Shown here: one piece after another, positions 37,881 to 47,004 of the stretch
How positions within the stretch are numbered: position 1 is the stretch's first letter
Layout of the letters: the number at the start of each line of letters is the position of its first letter
From: CAZUAQ01 sp964618455
Lineage (GTDB): Bacteria; Planctomycetota; Phycisphaerae; UBA1845; PWPN01
Direction: 5' to 3'
Assembly (NCBI GenBank): GCA_964618455.1
Contig: CAZUAQ010000026.1
Coordinates: forward strand, 12,315 to 76,314
Length of the DNA: 64,000 nt
Position numbers and translations under genes: made by a program
Notes under the pieces: model-generated
The model's input: the letters and a program-made list of their open reading frames with translations, nothing else
The model's database searches: none
Told to the model about the DNA's origin: nothing

Positions 37881-39515
37881 ATGGCGGCGAAACAACTGGT
37901 ATTCGAGGAGGACGCGAGGCATCGGCTGCTGAGCGGCGTGGAAAAACTGGCCCGGGCGGTCAAATCGACGCTGGGCCCTCGCGGGCGGAACGCGGTGATC
38001 GACAAGGGCTGGGGATCTCCCAATGTCACGAAAGACGGCGTGACGGTGGCGGAGGAGGTCGACCTCACGGACAAGTACGAGAACATGGGCGCCCAGCTCG
38101 TGAAAGAGGCGGCGACGAAGACAAGCGATGCCGCCGGTGACGGCACGACCTCGGCGACGGTGCTGGCGGAAGCCATCTACCGGGAAGGCCTGAAAAATGT
38201 GGTAGCCGGCGCCGATGCCATGGCGCTGTGTCGCGGCATCGGCAAGGCTGTGACGGCGGTGGTCGAGGAACTCGGCACGCTCGCCAAGCCCGTCAAGGTG
38301 TCGAAGAAGGACGACGTGGTCAACGTCGGCTCGATCTCCGCCAACAACGACCGGGCCATCGGTGAACTGCTGGCCGAGTGCTTCGAGAAGGTCGGCTCCG
38401 ACGGTGTCATCACCGTCGAGGAAGGCAAGTCGGCCGAAACCTATTATGATCTCGTCGAGGGCATGCAGTTCGATCGCGGCTTCCTGAGCCCCCACTTCGT
38501 GACCGATCCCGACGCGATGGAATGCCTGCTCAACAAGCCGTACATCCTCATCTACGAAGAGAAGATCTCGAACATTCAGAAGCTGGTGCCCCTGCTCGAG
38601 AAGGTGGCCAAGGCCAAGCGTCCGTTGCTGATTATTGCCGAGGACGTCGAGGGCGAAGCGCTGGCGACGCTGGTGGTCAACAAGCTGCGCGGCATCGTGG
38701 ACGTATGTGCGGTCAAGGCGCCGGGTTACGGTGATCGTCGCAAGGCCATGCTGCAGGACATCGCGATCCTCACCGGCGGCAAATGCATCATGAAGGACCT
38801 CGGCCTCGAACTGGACAAGGTCGCGATTGCCGATCTCGGCCAGGCCAAGAAGGTCCGCATCGACAACGACAACACGACGGTCATCGAGGGTGTGGGCGAC
38901 AGCAAGGAAATCAAGGCCCGTACCGAGCAGATCCGCAACGAGATCGAGGTCACGACGAGCGACTACGATCGCGAGAAACTGCAGGAGCGTCTGGCGAAGC
39001 TGTCCGGCGGTGTGGCGCAGATCAACGTCGGTGCCGCCACCGAGACCGAACTGAAGGAGAAGAAGGCCCGCATCGAAGACGCCCTTCACGCGACCCGCGC
39101 CGCTATTCAGGAAGGCATCGTGCCGGGCGGCGGTGTGGCGCTGGTCCGTTGCATTCCCGCACTGGACAAGGTGAAAGCCAAGGGCGACGAGAAGACCGGT
39201 GTGGAGATCGTTCGCAAGGCGCTGTCCGCGCCGCTGCGTCAGATCGCGGCGAACGCAGGCAAGGAGGGCGGCGTCGTCCTCGCCAAGATCCAGGCCAAGA
39301 CGGGTTCGTTCGGCTACAACGCCGATACCGACGAGTACACCGACCTGGTCAAGGACGGCGTGCTCGATCCGGCCAAGGTGGTGCGTACCGCGCTGCAGAA
39401 CGGCAGCAGCGTGGCCCGTGTGCTGCTCAGCACGGACTGCATCGTGACCGAGAAGCCCAAGGATGACGACGATGACGGCGGACCGGGCATGGATGACATG
39501 GATGGCATGATGTAA
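37881..39515 (+). CDS. groEL: Chaperonin GroEL, copy 1
   Basis: 60-kDa chaperonin of 544 residues. ATG 37881 has AGGAG ten bases upstream; the frame can be extended to 37821 but not convincingly. Conserved blocks include VKSTLGPRGRNAVIDKGWGS, the nucleotide loop DAAGDGTTSATVLAEAI and GIVPGGGVALVR. The C-terminal tail is acidic then Gly/Met-rich (GGPGMDDMDGMM), as in typical GroEL. It differs from the second copy at many positions and uses VDLTDKYENMGAQLVKEAAT like mainstream GroELs. It leads groES and groEL2, in an order reversed from the classical groES-groEL. Confidence 0.96.
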   Translation: MAAKQLVFEEDARHRLLSGVEKLARAVKSTLGPRGRNAVIDKGWGSPNVTKDGVTVAEEVDLTDKYENMGAQLVKEAATKTSDAAGDGTTSATVLAEAIYREGLKNVVAGADAMALCRGIGKAVTAVVEELGTLAKPVKVSKKDDVVNVGSISANNDRAIGELLAECFEKVGSDGVITVEEGKSAETYYDLVEGMQFDRGFLSPHFVTDPDAMECLLNKPYILIYEEKISNIQKLVPLLEKVAKAKRPLLIIAEDVEGEALATLVVNKLRGIVDVCAVKAPGYGDRRKAMLQDIAILTGGKCIMKDLGLELDKVAIADLGQAKKVRIDNDNTTVIEGVGDSKEIKARTEQIRNEIEVTTSDYDREKLQERLAKLSGGVAQINVGAATETELKEKKARIEDALHATRAAIQEGIVPGGGVALVRCIPALDKVKAKGDEKTGVEIVRKALSAPLRQIAANAGKEGGVVLAKIQAKTGSFGYNADTDEYTDLVKDGVLDPAKVVRTALQNGSSVARVLLSTDCIVTEKPKDDDDDGGPGMDDMDGMM

Positions 39516-39622
39516 GCCCCGGACGCAGAAAACATAGAGGCAAGACCGCGGGTTGCGAGCCCGCATGAATCGAGACAGCGCATAAACGATATTCCGGAAT
39601 AAGGAATCAGGAGATAGACGCG

Positions 39623-39922
39623 ATGGCAAAGAAACCCAACATCAAGCCGCTGGATGACCGCATTCTGGTGGAGCAGAGCGAGGCGGAAGAGACGACGGCG
39701 GGCGGCATTGTCCTGCCGGACAGCGCGAAGGAAAAGCCGCAGCGAGGGAAGGTCGTGGCGACGGGACCGGGTCGGCTGCTGGACAGCGGCGATCGCGGCG
39801 GGCTCAGCGTGAAGGTCGGCGACGAAGTGTTCTACGGCAAGTACGCCGGCTCGGAAGTGAGCGTCAATGGTGGCACGTACATGATCCTTCGGGAAAGCGA
39901 TGTTCTGGCGGTGATTGACTGA
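39623..39922 (+). CDS. groES: Co-chaperonin GroES
   Basis: 99-residue lid of the chaperonin. Typical blocks are IKPLDDRILVEQSEAEETTA, then GGIVLPDSAKEKPQRGKVVA (mobile loop) and VKVGDEVFYGKYAGSEV. AGGAG lies nine bases before ATG 39623. It sits between two groEL genes, 107 bases after the first and 49 before the second, and may serve both. Confidence 0.96.
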   Translation: MAKKPNIKPLDDRILVEQSEAEETTAGGIVLPDSAKEKPQRGKVVATGPGRLLDSGDRGGLSVKVGDEVFYGKYAGSEVSVNGGTYMILRESDVLAVID

Positions 39923-39971
39923 CGTCGGGCGAAGTGAGACGACAATCGCACAAAGCGAGGAGTAGACAGTT

Positions 39972-41579
39972 ATGCCCAAGCAAATGATGTTTGAAAACGC
40001 CGCCCGGCAGGAGATTCTCGACGGGTTGTCCAAATTGGCAGCGGTCGTGAAGGTGACGATGGGCCCGACGGGTCGCAACGTCATCCTGCAGAAGTCGTTC
40101 GGTTCCCCGCGGGTGACCAAGGACGGCGTCTCGGTCAGCAAGGAGATCGAACTGCCCGAGCCCTTCGAGAACATGGGCGCGAAGATGTGCAACGAGGTGG
40201 CCAGCAAGACGAGCGACGTGGCGGGCGACGGCACGACCACCGCGACGGTACTGGCCGAATCGATCTTCCGCGAAGGCCTCAAGAACGTGACCGCCGGGGC
40301 GAACCCGATGGCCATCAAGCGCGGCATCGACCTCGCCGTCACGGCGGCGGTGGACAGCATTCGCAACATGGCGGTGAAGGTGAAGGGCGACGATATCGCC
40401 AAGGTCGGCACCATCAGTGCCAACGGTGACGAGGAAGTCGGCAAGCTGCTTGCCGATGCCCTCAAAGAGGTCGGCACGGAAGGTATCGTCGAGATCGAAG
40501 AGGGCAAGAGCCTCGAGACCGAGAAAGAGGTCGTCGAGGGGATGCAGTTCGACAAGGGCTACATCTCGCCCTACTTCATGACGAACCCGAACACGCTCGA
40601 GTGCGTCTTCGAGGACGCCTACATCCTGATCATGGAGAAGAAGGTCTCCAACGTGCGGGACATCGTGCCGCTGCTGGAGAAGACGATGACCGCCGGCAAG
40701 CCGCTGCTGATCATTGCCGAGGACGTCGAGGGAGAAGCCCTGGCGGCGCTGGTGGTGAACAAGTTGCGCGGTACGCTGAACGTGTGTGCGGTCAAGGCGC
40801 CGGGCTTCGGCGATCGCCGCAAGGCCCTGCTGGGCGACATCGGCATTCTCACCGCCGGTCAGCCGATCAGCGAAGACCTCGGCATCAAGCTGGAAAACGT
40901 CGAGGTGAATCAACTCGGCACCGCGAAGAAGGTCGTCATCACCAAGGATTCAACGACGATCATCGAGGGCGGCGGCAAGAAGACCGACATCAAGGGCCGT
41001 TGTGATCAATTGCGCATGATGATCGAGAAGACGACCAGCGACTACGATCGCGAGAAGCTCCAGGAGCGGCTGGCGAAACTCGCCGGTGGTGTTGCGATCA
41101 TCCGCGTCGGCGGCGCGACCGAGACCGAGGTCAAGGAGCGCAAGGACCTGGTGGACGACGCCTTTCACGCGACTCGCGCGGCCATGGAAGAGGGCGTCGT
41201 GCCCGGTGGCGGCGTGGTCTTTCTGCGTGCGATCGAAGCCGTGAACAAGGCGCGCGACAAGGCGCGCGGCGACGAGAAGATCGGCTGCGACATCATCACG
41301 CGGGCGCTGGAGGCGCCGACACGTCAGATCGTGGACAATTGCGGTCGCGACGGCGCGGTGGTGGTCAGTGAGATTCTCGAGAAGTCCGGATCCTACGGCT
41401 ACGATGCCCGCAAGGGCGAATTCGTGGACATGGTGAAGGCGGGAATCATCGATCCGGCGAAGGTGGCGCGAACGGCTCTGGAGAACGCCGCCAGCGTGGC
41501 CGGGCTGATGCTGACCACGCAGGTCCTCGTCACCGACCTGAAGGACGAGAAGAAGGAGATCGCCAACGCCGTACGCTGA
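39972..41579 (+). CDS. groEL2: Chaperonin GroEL, copy 2 (no Gly-Met tail)
   Basis: 535-residue paralogue. Core blocks are intact (VKVTMGPTGRNVILQKSFGS, DVAGDGTTTATVLAESIF, GVVPGGGVVFLRAIEAVNKA). The N-terminus is shorter and the C-terminus ends KDEKKEIANAVR, without the GGM repeats that fill the cavity floor of ordinary GroEL. Extra Cys residues occur (KMCNEVAS, IGCDII). GAGGAG lies nine bases before the ATG. Duplicated GroELs with a missing tail suggest a specialised client range; which one is essential cannot be told. Confidence 0.95.
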   Translation: MPKQMMFENAARQEILDGLSKLAAVVKVTMGPTGRNVILQKSFGSPRVTKDGVSVSKEIELPEPFENMGAKMCNEVASKTSDVAGDGTTTATVLAESIFREGLKNVTAGANPMAIKRGIDLAVTAAVDSIRNMAVKVKGDDIAKVGTISANGDEEVGKLLADALKEVGTEGIVEIEEGKSLETEKEVVEGMQFDKGYISPYFMTNPNTLECVFEDAYILIMEKKVSNVRDIVPLLEKTMTAGKPLLIIAEDVEGEALAALVVNKLRGTLNVCAVKAPGFGDRRKALLGDIGILTAGQPISEDLGIKLENVEVNQLGTAKKVVITKDSTTIIEGGGKKTDIKGRCDQLRMMIEKTTSDYDREKLQERLAKLAGGVAIIRVGGATETEVKERKDLVDDAFHATRAAMEEGVVPGGGVVFLRAIEAVNKARDKARGDEKIGCDIITRALEAPTRQIVDNCGRDGAVVVSEILEKSGSYGYDARKGEFVDMVKAGIIDPAKVARTALENAASVAGLMLTTQVLVTDLKDEKKEIANAVR

Positions 41580-41616
41580 GGCACGACCCTGGAATCGATC
41601 AAGCACGGATATCAAC

Positions 41617-41632
41617 CACCGCAATCGCGGTG
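41617..41632 (+). terminator. Small hairpin downstream of groEL2
   Basis: CACCGC (41617-41622) and GCGGTG (41627-41632) form a 6-base stem with an AATC loop 38 bases past the stop. No T-run follows, so it is a weak terminator candidate. Confidence 0.3.
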
Positions 41633-41781
41633 CGGGATCCAAGAATCGCCGGCCCGGAGCACCGACCTCGGAGGAAGTCATTCTGAACTCAGGGCGGTGG
41701 TCCGGGCCGTTCGATATATTTTGCCGGAAGAGTTCGATGGCGACGGCGGAGACTGGTTTTCCAGAATAGCACAGACGTGAG

Positions 41782-42936
41782 ATGAACGTGGCGGAACAGC
41801 GCGATTATTACGAAGTCCTGGGTGTGGATCGCCAAGCGTCCGCCGATGAAATCAAGCGTGCTTACCGCAAATCCGCGTTGAAATTCCATCCGGATCGCAA
41901 TCCCGGCGACGCCGAGGCTGAGGCGAAGTTCAAGGAGGCCGCCGAGGCCTACGAGGTGCTCTCGGACAGCGAGAAGCGCCAGCGTTACGACCGCTTCGGT
42001 CACCAGGGTGTCCGCGGCGCCGGGGTCCATGACTTCTCGGGCATGGGCGTCGAAGATATTTTCTCGATGTTCAACGACATCTTCGGTGGCAACGTGGGCG
42101 GCTTCGGTGGTGGCGGGCGTCGGCGGCGCGGTGGTGTCGACCTCGAGATGGAGATCCAGTTGACCCTGGAGGAGATCGCCGAGGGCGTCGAGAAGAGTAT
42201 CGAATTCGATCGCCACGATCCCTGTTCAGCGTGCGGCGGAAGCGGCAGTGAGCCCGGCTCCGAGAAGCGGATCTGCCCGAGCTGTGGTGGTTACGGCCAG
42301 GTCGAGCAGTCGTCCGGATTCGGCGCGTTGTTCGGGCGCGTCATCACCACCTGCCCGGGCTGCAAAGGCAAGGGCTCGCTGATCGTGACGCCGTGCAAGT
42401 CATGCAGAGGTTCCGGTCGCGAGCGGGTGCACCGCAAGCTGAGTGTCAACATCCCCGCCGGGATCGCCGAGGGGCAGGGCATTCGCGTCAATGGAGAGGG
42501 CGAACCCAGCGAGAACGGAAGCGCCCGGGGCGACCTTCACGTGTTCGTGCGTATCGCCAAGCATCCGTTTTTCGAGCGACACGGGCGCGACTTGGTCTGC
42601 CGTGTCCCGATCAGCTTTGCTCAGGCGGCGCTGGGCGCTAAAGTGGAAGTGCCGAGCTTGAAAGGGCGGATCGACCTCAAGATTCCGCCCGGGACGGATC
42701 ACGGCAAGATGTTCCGCCTGGGCGGGAAGGGCTTGCCGGACCTGCGCAGCGGGCAGTACGGCGACGAGATCGTTCAGGTCTGGATCGAAGTGCCGAAGAA
42801 GCTCGACAAGCGCCAGGAGGAGTTGTTGCGGCAGTATGCCGAATCCGAGGACAAGTCGGTGCTGCCGGAATCGAAAGGTTTCTTCGACCGGCTGGCGGAC
42901 TTTTTCTCCGGGGGCGGCCACGATGAAGAGAAGTGA
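41782..42936 (+). CDS. dnaJ: Chaperone DnaJ
   Basis: Hsp40 co-chaperone for DnaK, 384 residues. The J domain has the HPD motif in FHPDRNPGDAEAE. A Gly/Phe-rich linker follows (about 80-110, NVGGFGGGGRRRR). Four zinc-binding repeats are present: CSACGGSG, CPSCGGYG, CPGCKGKG and CKSCRGSG. The substrate domains and a C-terminal extension (FFSGGGHDEEK) end the protein. This is a complete type I DnaJ. It precedes grpE by about 50 bases; dnaK is not in the window. Confidence 0.97.
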   Translation: MNVAEQRDYYEVLGVDRQASADEIKRAYRKSALKFHPDRNPGDAEAEAKFKEAAEAYEVLSDSEKRQRYDRFGHQGVRGAGVHDFSGMGVEDIFSMFNDIFGGNVGGFGGGGRRRRGGVDLEMEIQLTLEEIAEGVEKSIEFDRHDPCSACGGSGSEPGSEKRICPSCGGYGQVEQSSGFGALFGRVITTCPGCKGKGSLIVTPCKSCRGSGRERVHRKLSVNIPAGIAEGQGIRVNGEGEPSENGSARGDLHVFVRIAKHPFFERHGRDLVCRVPISFAQAALGAKVEVPSLKGRIDLKIPPGTDHGKMFRLGGKGLPDLRSGQYGDEIVQVWIEVPKKLDKRQEELLRQYAESEDKSVLPESKGFFDRLADFFSGGGHDEEK

Positions 42937-42989
42937 ACTGAGATGAGCAGCGAGAGTCGGTGGATCGCGAAGAGTCAGGGCAACGCAAG

Positions 42990-43604
42990 ATGAGTGAGGA
43001 CAAGGGAAAGATCGTCATTCCGAGCGAAGAGGAAGTGGAGCAGTTCGGCAAGTCCGACGACGAGGGGACGACCCCGGAGCCGACGGCCGAGGAATCCAGT
43101 GAAGGGCAGGCGTCCAGTTCCGAGGCGCCCGATGACTGGAAGGACAAGTTTCTCCGTGCGAAGGCGGAACTCGTCAACTACCAGCGCCGTGCGGAGAAGG
43201 ATCGCAGCGACGCGCTCAAGTACGCCAACGCCGGGCTGATTCGTGCGTTACTGCCGGTCATCGACGACCTCGAACGCGTCGTGGAGAAAAGCGACGAGCA
43301 CACCGACAGTGCCGACGCCATTCGCGAGGGGGTCAAGTTGACGCTGGACAACCTGCTCAAGGTGCTGAACCAGTACGAGGTCAAGGTGATTGATTGCGCC
43401 GGGCAGGAGTTCGACCCCGCCTGCCACGAAGCGATGATGGAACAGCCCTCGGCGGAGCACCCGCACCGGACGGTTCTCCAGGAGTTGAGCAAGGGATACC
43501 GCCTTCATGATCGCGTCTTGCGGCCGAGCAAGGTGATCGTGTCGAAGGGTGAGCCGGCGCCTGAGGCCGAAGGCGATGAACCTTCCGAGGATGACGCCTC
43601 CTGA
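42990..43604 (+). CDS. grpE: Nucleotide exchange factor GrpE
   Basis: 204-residue partner of DnaK. The N-terminus is acidic and disordered (EEVEQFGKSDDEGTTPEPTA). The coiled coil holds the KFLRAKAELVNYQRRAEKDR signature, and the four-helix/beta domain follows (LLPVIDDLERVVEKS, then LQELSKGYRLHDRVLRPSKV), diagnostic of GrpE. The C-terminus is acidic. ATG 42990 is preferred; an in-frame GTG at 42960 would add ten residues. It follows dnaJ on the same strand. Confidence 0.95.
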   Translation: MSEDKGKIVIPSEEEVEQFGKSDDEGTTPEPTAEESSEGQASSSEAPDDWKDKFLRAKAELVNYQRRAEKDRSDALKYANAGLIRALLPVIDDLERVVEKSDEHTDSADAIREGVKLTLDNLLKVLNQYEVKVIDCAGQEFDPACHEAMMEQPSAEHPHRTVLQELSKGYRLHDRVLRPSKVIVSKGEPAPEAEGDEPSEDDAS

Positions 43605-43646
43605 GGCGTGCCTTCACGCCACAGGCGCGTAAACAAGGAGCAATGC

Positions 43647-43976
43647 ATGCCGACCTATGAATACGAGTGCGAAGCCTGCGGGCATGGATTTGAAGAGTTT
43701 CAATCCATTACCGCCAAGCCGATCAAGAAGTGTCCCTCCTGCGGCAAACCGAAGGTCAAGCGATTGATCGGCACAGGCTCGGGCATCATCTTCAAGGGTT
43801 CGGGCTTCTACCAGACGGACTACCGCAGCGAGAATTACAAGAAGGCCGCCCAGGCCGAGTCCGAGGCCACCTCCGGCAAGAAGGAGAAGAAGAGCGACGC
43901 GTCATCCAAAGGCGCGAGCGAGACCAAGAGCGGTGGCGACACCTCCTCCGGATCCAGCAAAAGCGAAACTTCCTGA
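43647..43976 (+). CDS. FmdB-family zinc-ribbon protein
   Basis: 109-residue protein with the FmdB/CxxC_CxxC_SSSS signature: MPTYEYECEACGHGFEEFQS, then CPSCGKPKVKRLIGTGSGII. The zinc ribbon has Cys pairs at about 8/11 and 29/32. The tail is a Ser/Lys-rich disordered region (about 65-109). AAGGAG lies six bases before ATG 43647. Function in bacteria is unclear; it is often found next to grpE or other housekeeping genes. yacG follows after five bases. Confidence 0.88.
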   Translation: MPTYEYECEACGHGFEEFQSITAKPIKKCPSCGKPKVKRLIGTGSGIIFKGSGFYQTDYRSENYKKAAQAESEATSGKKEKKSDASSKGASETKSGGDTSSGSSKSETS

Positions 43977-43981
43977 CGATC

Positions 43982-44227
43982 ATGCCCACACTGCACTGCC
44001 CCATCTGCCAACGGACGGTTGCGTACGAGACGAGAGACCAGATACCGCACCGTCCGTTCTGCTCATCCCGCTGCCGCGCTGTCGACCTGGGCCGATGGTT
44101 CAACGAGGAATACCGCATCAGTGAGGAAGTGCCGGAGCCGTCGGCGGATTCTGAGGAATACGAGGAACAGCGTTTCGGCAGGGCGGCCGGAGACGGCGGA
44201 CGGTTCATCGATGATCCCCAACGATAG
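43982..44227 (+). CDS. yacG: DNA gyrase inhibitor YacG
   Basis: 81-residue zinc-finger protein that binds GyrB and inhibits gyrase. CPIC (6-9) and CSSRC (27-31) give the four zinc ligands, followed by RAVDLGRWFNEEYRI, the most conserved YacG block. The C-terminal half is acidic. No strong ribosome-binding site is seen, and it starts five bases past the fmdB-like stop, so it is probably translated by coupling. End of the proteostasis run. Confidence 0.9.
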   Translation: MPTLHCPICQRTVAYETRDQIPHRPFCSSRCRAVDLGRWFNEEYRISEEVPEPSADSEEYEEQRFGRAAGDGGRFIDDPQR

Positions 44228-44334
44228 CCCCCTTGCTTACGGGTCCCTTTTCGACATTTGAAGTTGTGAGGCAGGTTGGGCCCTTTGCCGATCGGTCGAG
44301 CGCTGCGTGGTCTCGGCGCGTCGCATGTGGCCGG

Positions 44335-44362
44335 TTGCTCGGCGGACGGCGCGGTCTATAAT
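44335..44362 (+). promoter_or_regulatory. Candidate promoter of the envelope cluster
   Basis: A perfect TATAAT (44357-44362) with TTGCTC (44335-44340) 16 bases upstream. Confidence 0.45.
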
Positions 44363-44441
44363 GGCGTTCATGTTCGATGGCGCGGGTCGCCCGAGTGGGT
44401 GATGATCTCCACAACAGGGTATTCTCGATTACGAAGGCGGA

Positions 44442-44465
44442 CGCGAAGGACCGCGCCACTTCGCG
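44442..44465. repeat. CGCGAAG hairpin element 3
   Basis: CGCGAAG (44442-44448) and CTTCGCG (44459-44465) form an exact 7-base stem with a 10-base loop, between the promoter and the start of the membrane-protein gene. Confidence 0.55.
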
Positions 44466-44531
44466 CGAACGCGACCATGACTCGGGACTCGACAAACTCC
44501 GGGCCCACCGGAGCAAAGGGAGGATCCACTG

Positions 44532-46253
44532 ATGCAGGACGCATCCCAGGAACTTCAGCGCATCGATTGGTCGGCCTGTTTTCCCTTTACCCGCATCTTT
44601 CAAACGTTTCGCGTGGCCACGCAGCCCAACATGCTGCTGCTCGGGCTGGGGGCCATCCTGCTGACCGGCGTGTCGGGGGCGGTTTTCGATTGGATCTGGA
44701 TGCAGCGTCACGAGCCGGTGGCCATGGAACTGCATGCGTACTGGCAGACGTCGGACATCGACGAATGGCGTGACGGGGCGTACGCGTCGCAGGCCTGGGC
44801 GCTGCACGGCATACAAGAACAGATGATGGGGCCTGAGGAATCCATGGAGGATCTCGAGGCCTTTACGAAGCGGTTCAGATCCGCGCCGCAATCGACCTGG
44901 AACGAGGTCGTGAACAGACTCGAGGAGAAGTATGCCGACGCCAGGCAGGCGTTGCTCGACGATCCCGATCTGGCCGAGGAGGATCGTCCGGAGGCGATCG
45001 CGCGCATGGCCCGCGAGTACAACGCCCGGCACGCGGCGCTCAAGGAGTTGCGTCCCGGCGGCGTGTTTCGCAGCTTTTTGGGGTTCTACACCGAGGTGGT
45101 CGGCGAGATGCTGGCCTCGGCGCGGGACCTCAATTTCACCGGTCGCCTGCAGGAAGTGCTGGCCGGCAGCGAAGGGTCGGCCGCCTTTCCGCCCGGGGCC
45201 GAGTTGCGCGGTATCGGGGTGGTGTCCGGGCTCGTGTTGATCGTCCGCGCCAAGCAGTGGATGTTCCTGGAGCATCCCTTCTACGCGATCCTCTTCGGTC
45301 TCGATGTGCTGGTGATCTGGTCGCTGTTCGGCGGCGCGATCTGCCGCATGGCGGCGCTGAACGTCGCCCGCGAGGAGCGCATCTCGATGAAGTCCGCCCT
45401 GGCCTTCTCGACGCGGAAGTTCGTCTGCTTCGCCAGCGTGCCGATTCTGCTGATGATCGTCATCGGCGTCCTGGCGTTGTTGATGGCGCTCTGGGGCCTG
45501 GTGGGAATTCTGCCGCTGGGTGATCTCATCGTCAGTATTCTCATGTTCGTGGCCCTGGCCGGCGGATTCGTGGCGTCGATCCTGATCATCGGCGGCGCCG
45601 TGGGCAGTCCGCTGTGGTGGCCGACGGTGGCAGTGGAAGGTTCCGACGGCTTCGACGCCATCACGCGGAGCTACAGCTACACGTTGCCGCGTCCCTGGCA
45701 CGCGGCGTTCTATGCCGCCGTCGCTTTCGTTTACGGATCGATCTGTTACCTGTTCGTGCGTTTTCTCGTGTGGCTGATCCTTTGCGTCACGCACCTGTTC
45801 GTCGGCTTCAGTATGAATCTGGCGCCCTGGAAGGATTACCCGGGAACCGGCGATGTCGACGCCGGCAAGCTCGACGCCATGTGGCAGATGCCCACGTTCG
45901 AGAAGCTCGCACCGACCGCGCCGCCCTTCGGCATGGAATGGTCGTTTCTCGGCTTATTCGAGATCGGCAGCGCCAAGTGCATCCACGTGTGGGTCTTCCT
46001 TCTCGTGATGCTCATGTGCGCGTTTCTGGTGACCTTCTACTTCTCGGCTTCGACGATCATCTATTTCCTGCTGCGGCAGCGCGTCGATGCGATCGACTTC
46101 GAGGACGTCTATCTCGATGAAGATCTCGACGGTGAGGACTACGCGTATGCCACGGATTCCGCCCCCGCCGGTGAAGGCGTGTCCCTTCCCGTCGTCGAAG
46201 GTGGTGGCAGCGCGTCGACGGAATCCGGCGACTCGAGTGACACGAAGGAATGA
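44532..46253 (+). CDS. Polytopic membrane protein of unknown function
   Basis: 573-residue protein, first of four clustered genes. A helix near 33-54 is followed by a soluble domain of about 150 residues (Glu/Arg/Ala-rich, probably outside) and six or more helices between about 235 and 530. Helical segments include VSGLVLIVRA, LFGLDVLVIWSLFGGAI, VPILLMIVIGVLALLMALWG and AFYAAVAFVYGSICYLFVRF. The last 45 residues are acidic and Ser-rich. GGAGGATCC precedes ATG 44532. No known domain is recognised. It resembles planctomycetal YIP-type or DUF membrane proteins in outline, but I cannot name one. Confidence 0.8.
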   Translation: MQDASQELQRIDWSACFPFTRIFQTFRVATQPNMLLLGLGAILLTGVSGAVFDWIWMQRHEPVAMELHAYWQTSDIDEWRDGAYASQAWALHGIQEQMMGPEESMEDLEAFTKRFRSAPQSTWNEVVNRLEEKYADARQALLDDPDLAEEDRPEAIARMAREYNARHAALKELRPGGVFRSFLGFYTEVVGEMLASARDLNFTGRLQEVLAGSEGSAAFPPGAELRGIGVVSGLVLIVRAKQWMFLEHPFYAILFGLDVLVIWSLFGGAICRMAALNVAREERISMKSALAFSTRKFVCFASVPILLMIVIGVLALLMALWGLVGILPLGDLIVSILMFVALAGGFVASILIIGGAVGSPLWWPTVAVEGSDGFDAITRSYSYTLPRPWHAAFYAAVAFVYGSICYLFVRFLVWLILCVTHLFVGFSMNLAPWKDYPGTGDVDAGKLDAMWQMPTFEKLAPTAPPFGMEWSFLGLFEIGSAKCIHVWVFLLVMLMCAFLVTFYFSASTIIYFLLRQRVDAIDFEDVYLDEDLDGEDYAYATDSAPAGEGVSLPVVEGGGSASTESGDSSDTKE

Positions 46254-46338
46254 GTTTTTCCTGGATGCCTGACGCAAGGAGTCGGACGGCATTTCCACCG
46301 TCCGGACTCGTAGTGTGGAGGTCGAGAAGCAGGTAGTC

Positions 46339-47004
46339 ATGGCGACGGAATACGAGATTGCACGAACGACGGGGCGTTGCGCCGCCACCGACCGTATCCT
46401 GGAAGAGGGCGAGCCCTATTTCACGGCGCTGTTCGAGATGGAGGATCATCTCGAGCGGCGGGACTTTTCCGTGGAGGCATGGGACGGGCCGCCGGAGGGC
46501 TGCTTCTGTTTCTGGAAAACGCGCATTCCCGTACGCGATCAGAAACGTCAGCCGCTCGTGATCAACCAGGAACTGCTGACGCAGATCTTCCTGCAACTGG
46601 AAGAGACGGAATCGGAGCCCAGGCAGCGTTTTCGTTTCATCCTGGCCCTGTTGCTGATGCGCAAGCGCGTGCTGAAGCTGGAAAAGACCGAGCGCGAAGA
46701 CGGGGCGGAGTTCTGGGAGTTGCGCCTGGTCAAGGATCAGTCGACCCACCGCCTGCGGAACCCGGAGCTCACGTCGGCGCAGGTGGAGCAGCTTTCCGTG
46801 CAGATGACGCAACTGCTGACCGGCGAACCCGACGCCATCGACCGGCTCGAACAACAGGGCGATACGCCTTCGGAAGGGGAAGCGGAGGCAACACGGGAGT
46901 CGGCCGATGCGGCAGGCGAACCCGAGGCGGATTCCGAAGCTACAGAGACCCCGCCGCAGACTTCACACGATGAAGAAACGGAGGCCACCCGTGCGGAATC
47001 ATGA
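46339..47004 (+). CDS. Soluble protein of unknown function with acidic tail
   Basis: 221 residues from ATG 46339, preceded by AGGTAG. The N-terminus has a possible metal or disulfide pair pattern (TTGRCAATDRILEEGEPYFT, then WDGPPEGCFCFWKT). A helical middle follows (RFRFILALLLMRKRVLKLEK). The last 60 residues are very acidic and Thr/Ala-rich. The last 35 bases overlap the next gene in another frame. A similar opening of the form R-C-A-A-T-D/xGEPYFTAL suggests a small conserved family, but I cannot name it. Confidence 0.75.
   Translation: MATEYEIARTTGRCAATDRILEEGEPYFTALFEMEDHLERRDFSVEAWDGPPEGCFCFWKTRIPVRDQKRQPLVINQELLTQIFLQLEETESEPRQRFRFILALLLMRKRVLKLEKTEREDGAEFWELRLVKDQSTHRLRNPELTSAQVEQLSVQMTQLLTGEPDAIDRLEQQGDTPSEGEAEATRESADAAGEPEADSEATETPPQTSHDEETEATRAES

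Larger units (their letters stand above)
44228..44531 (+). other. Intergenic region upstream of the four-gene envelope cluster
   Basis: About 300 bases without a gene. It contains a candidate promoter (44335-44362) and the third CGCGAAG hairpin (44442-44465). No other structure seen. Confidence 0.5.

Noticed and set aside
44205..45794. A 529-codon minus-strand frame
   Set aside because: Antisense to the polytopic membrane protein, which has convincing hydrophobic helices.
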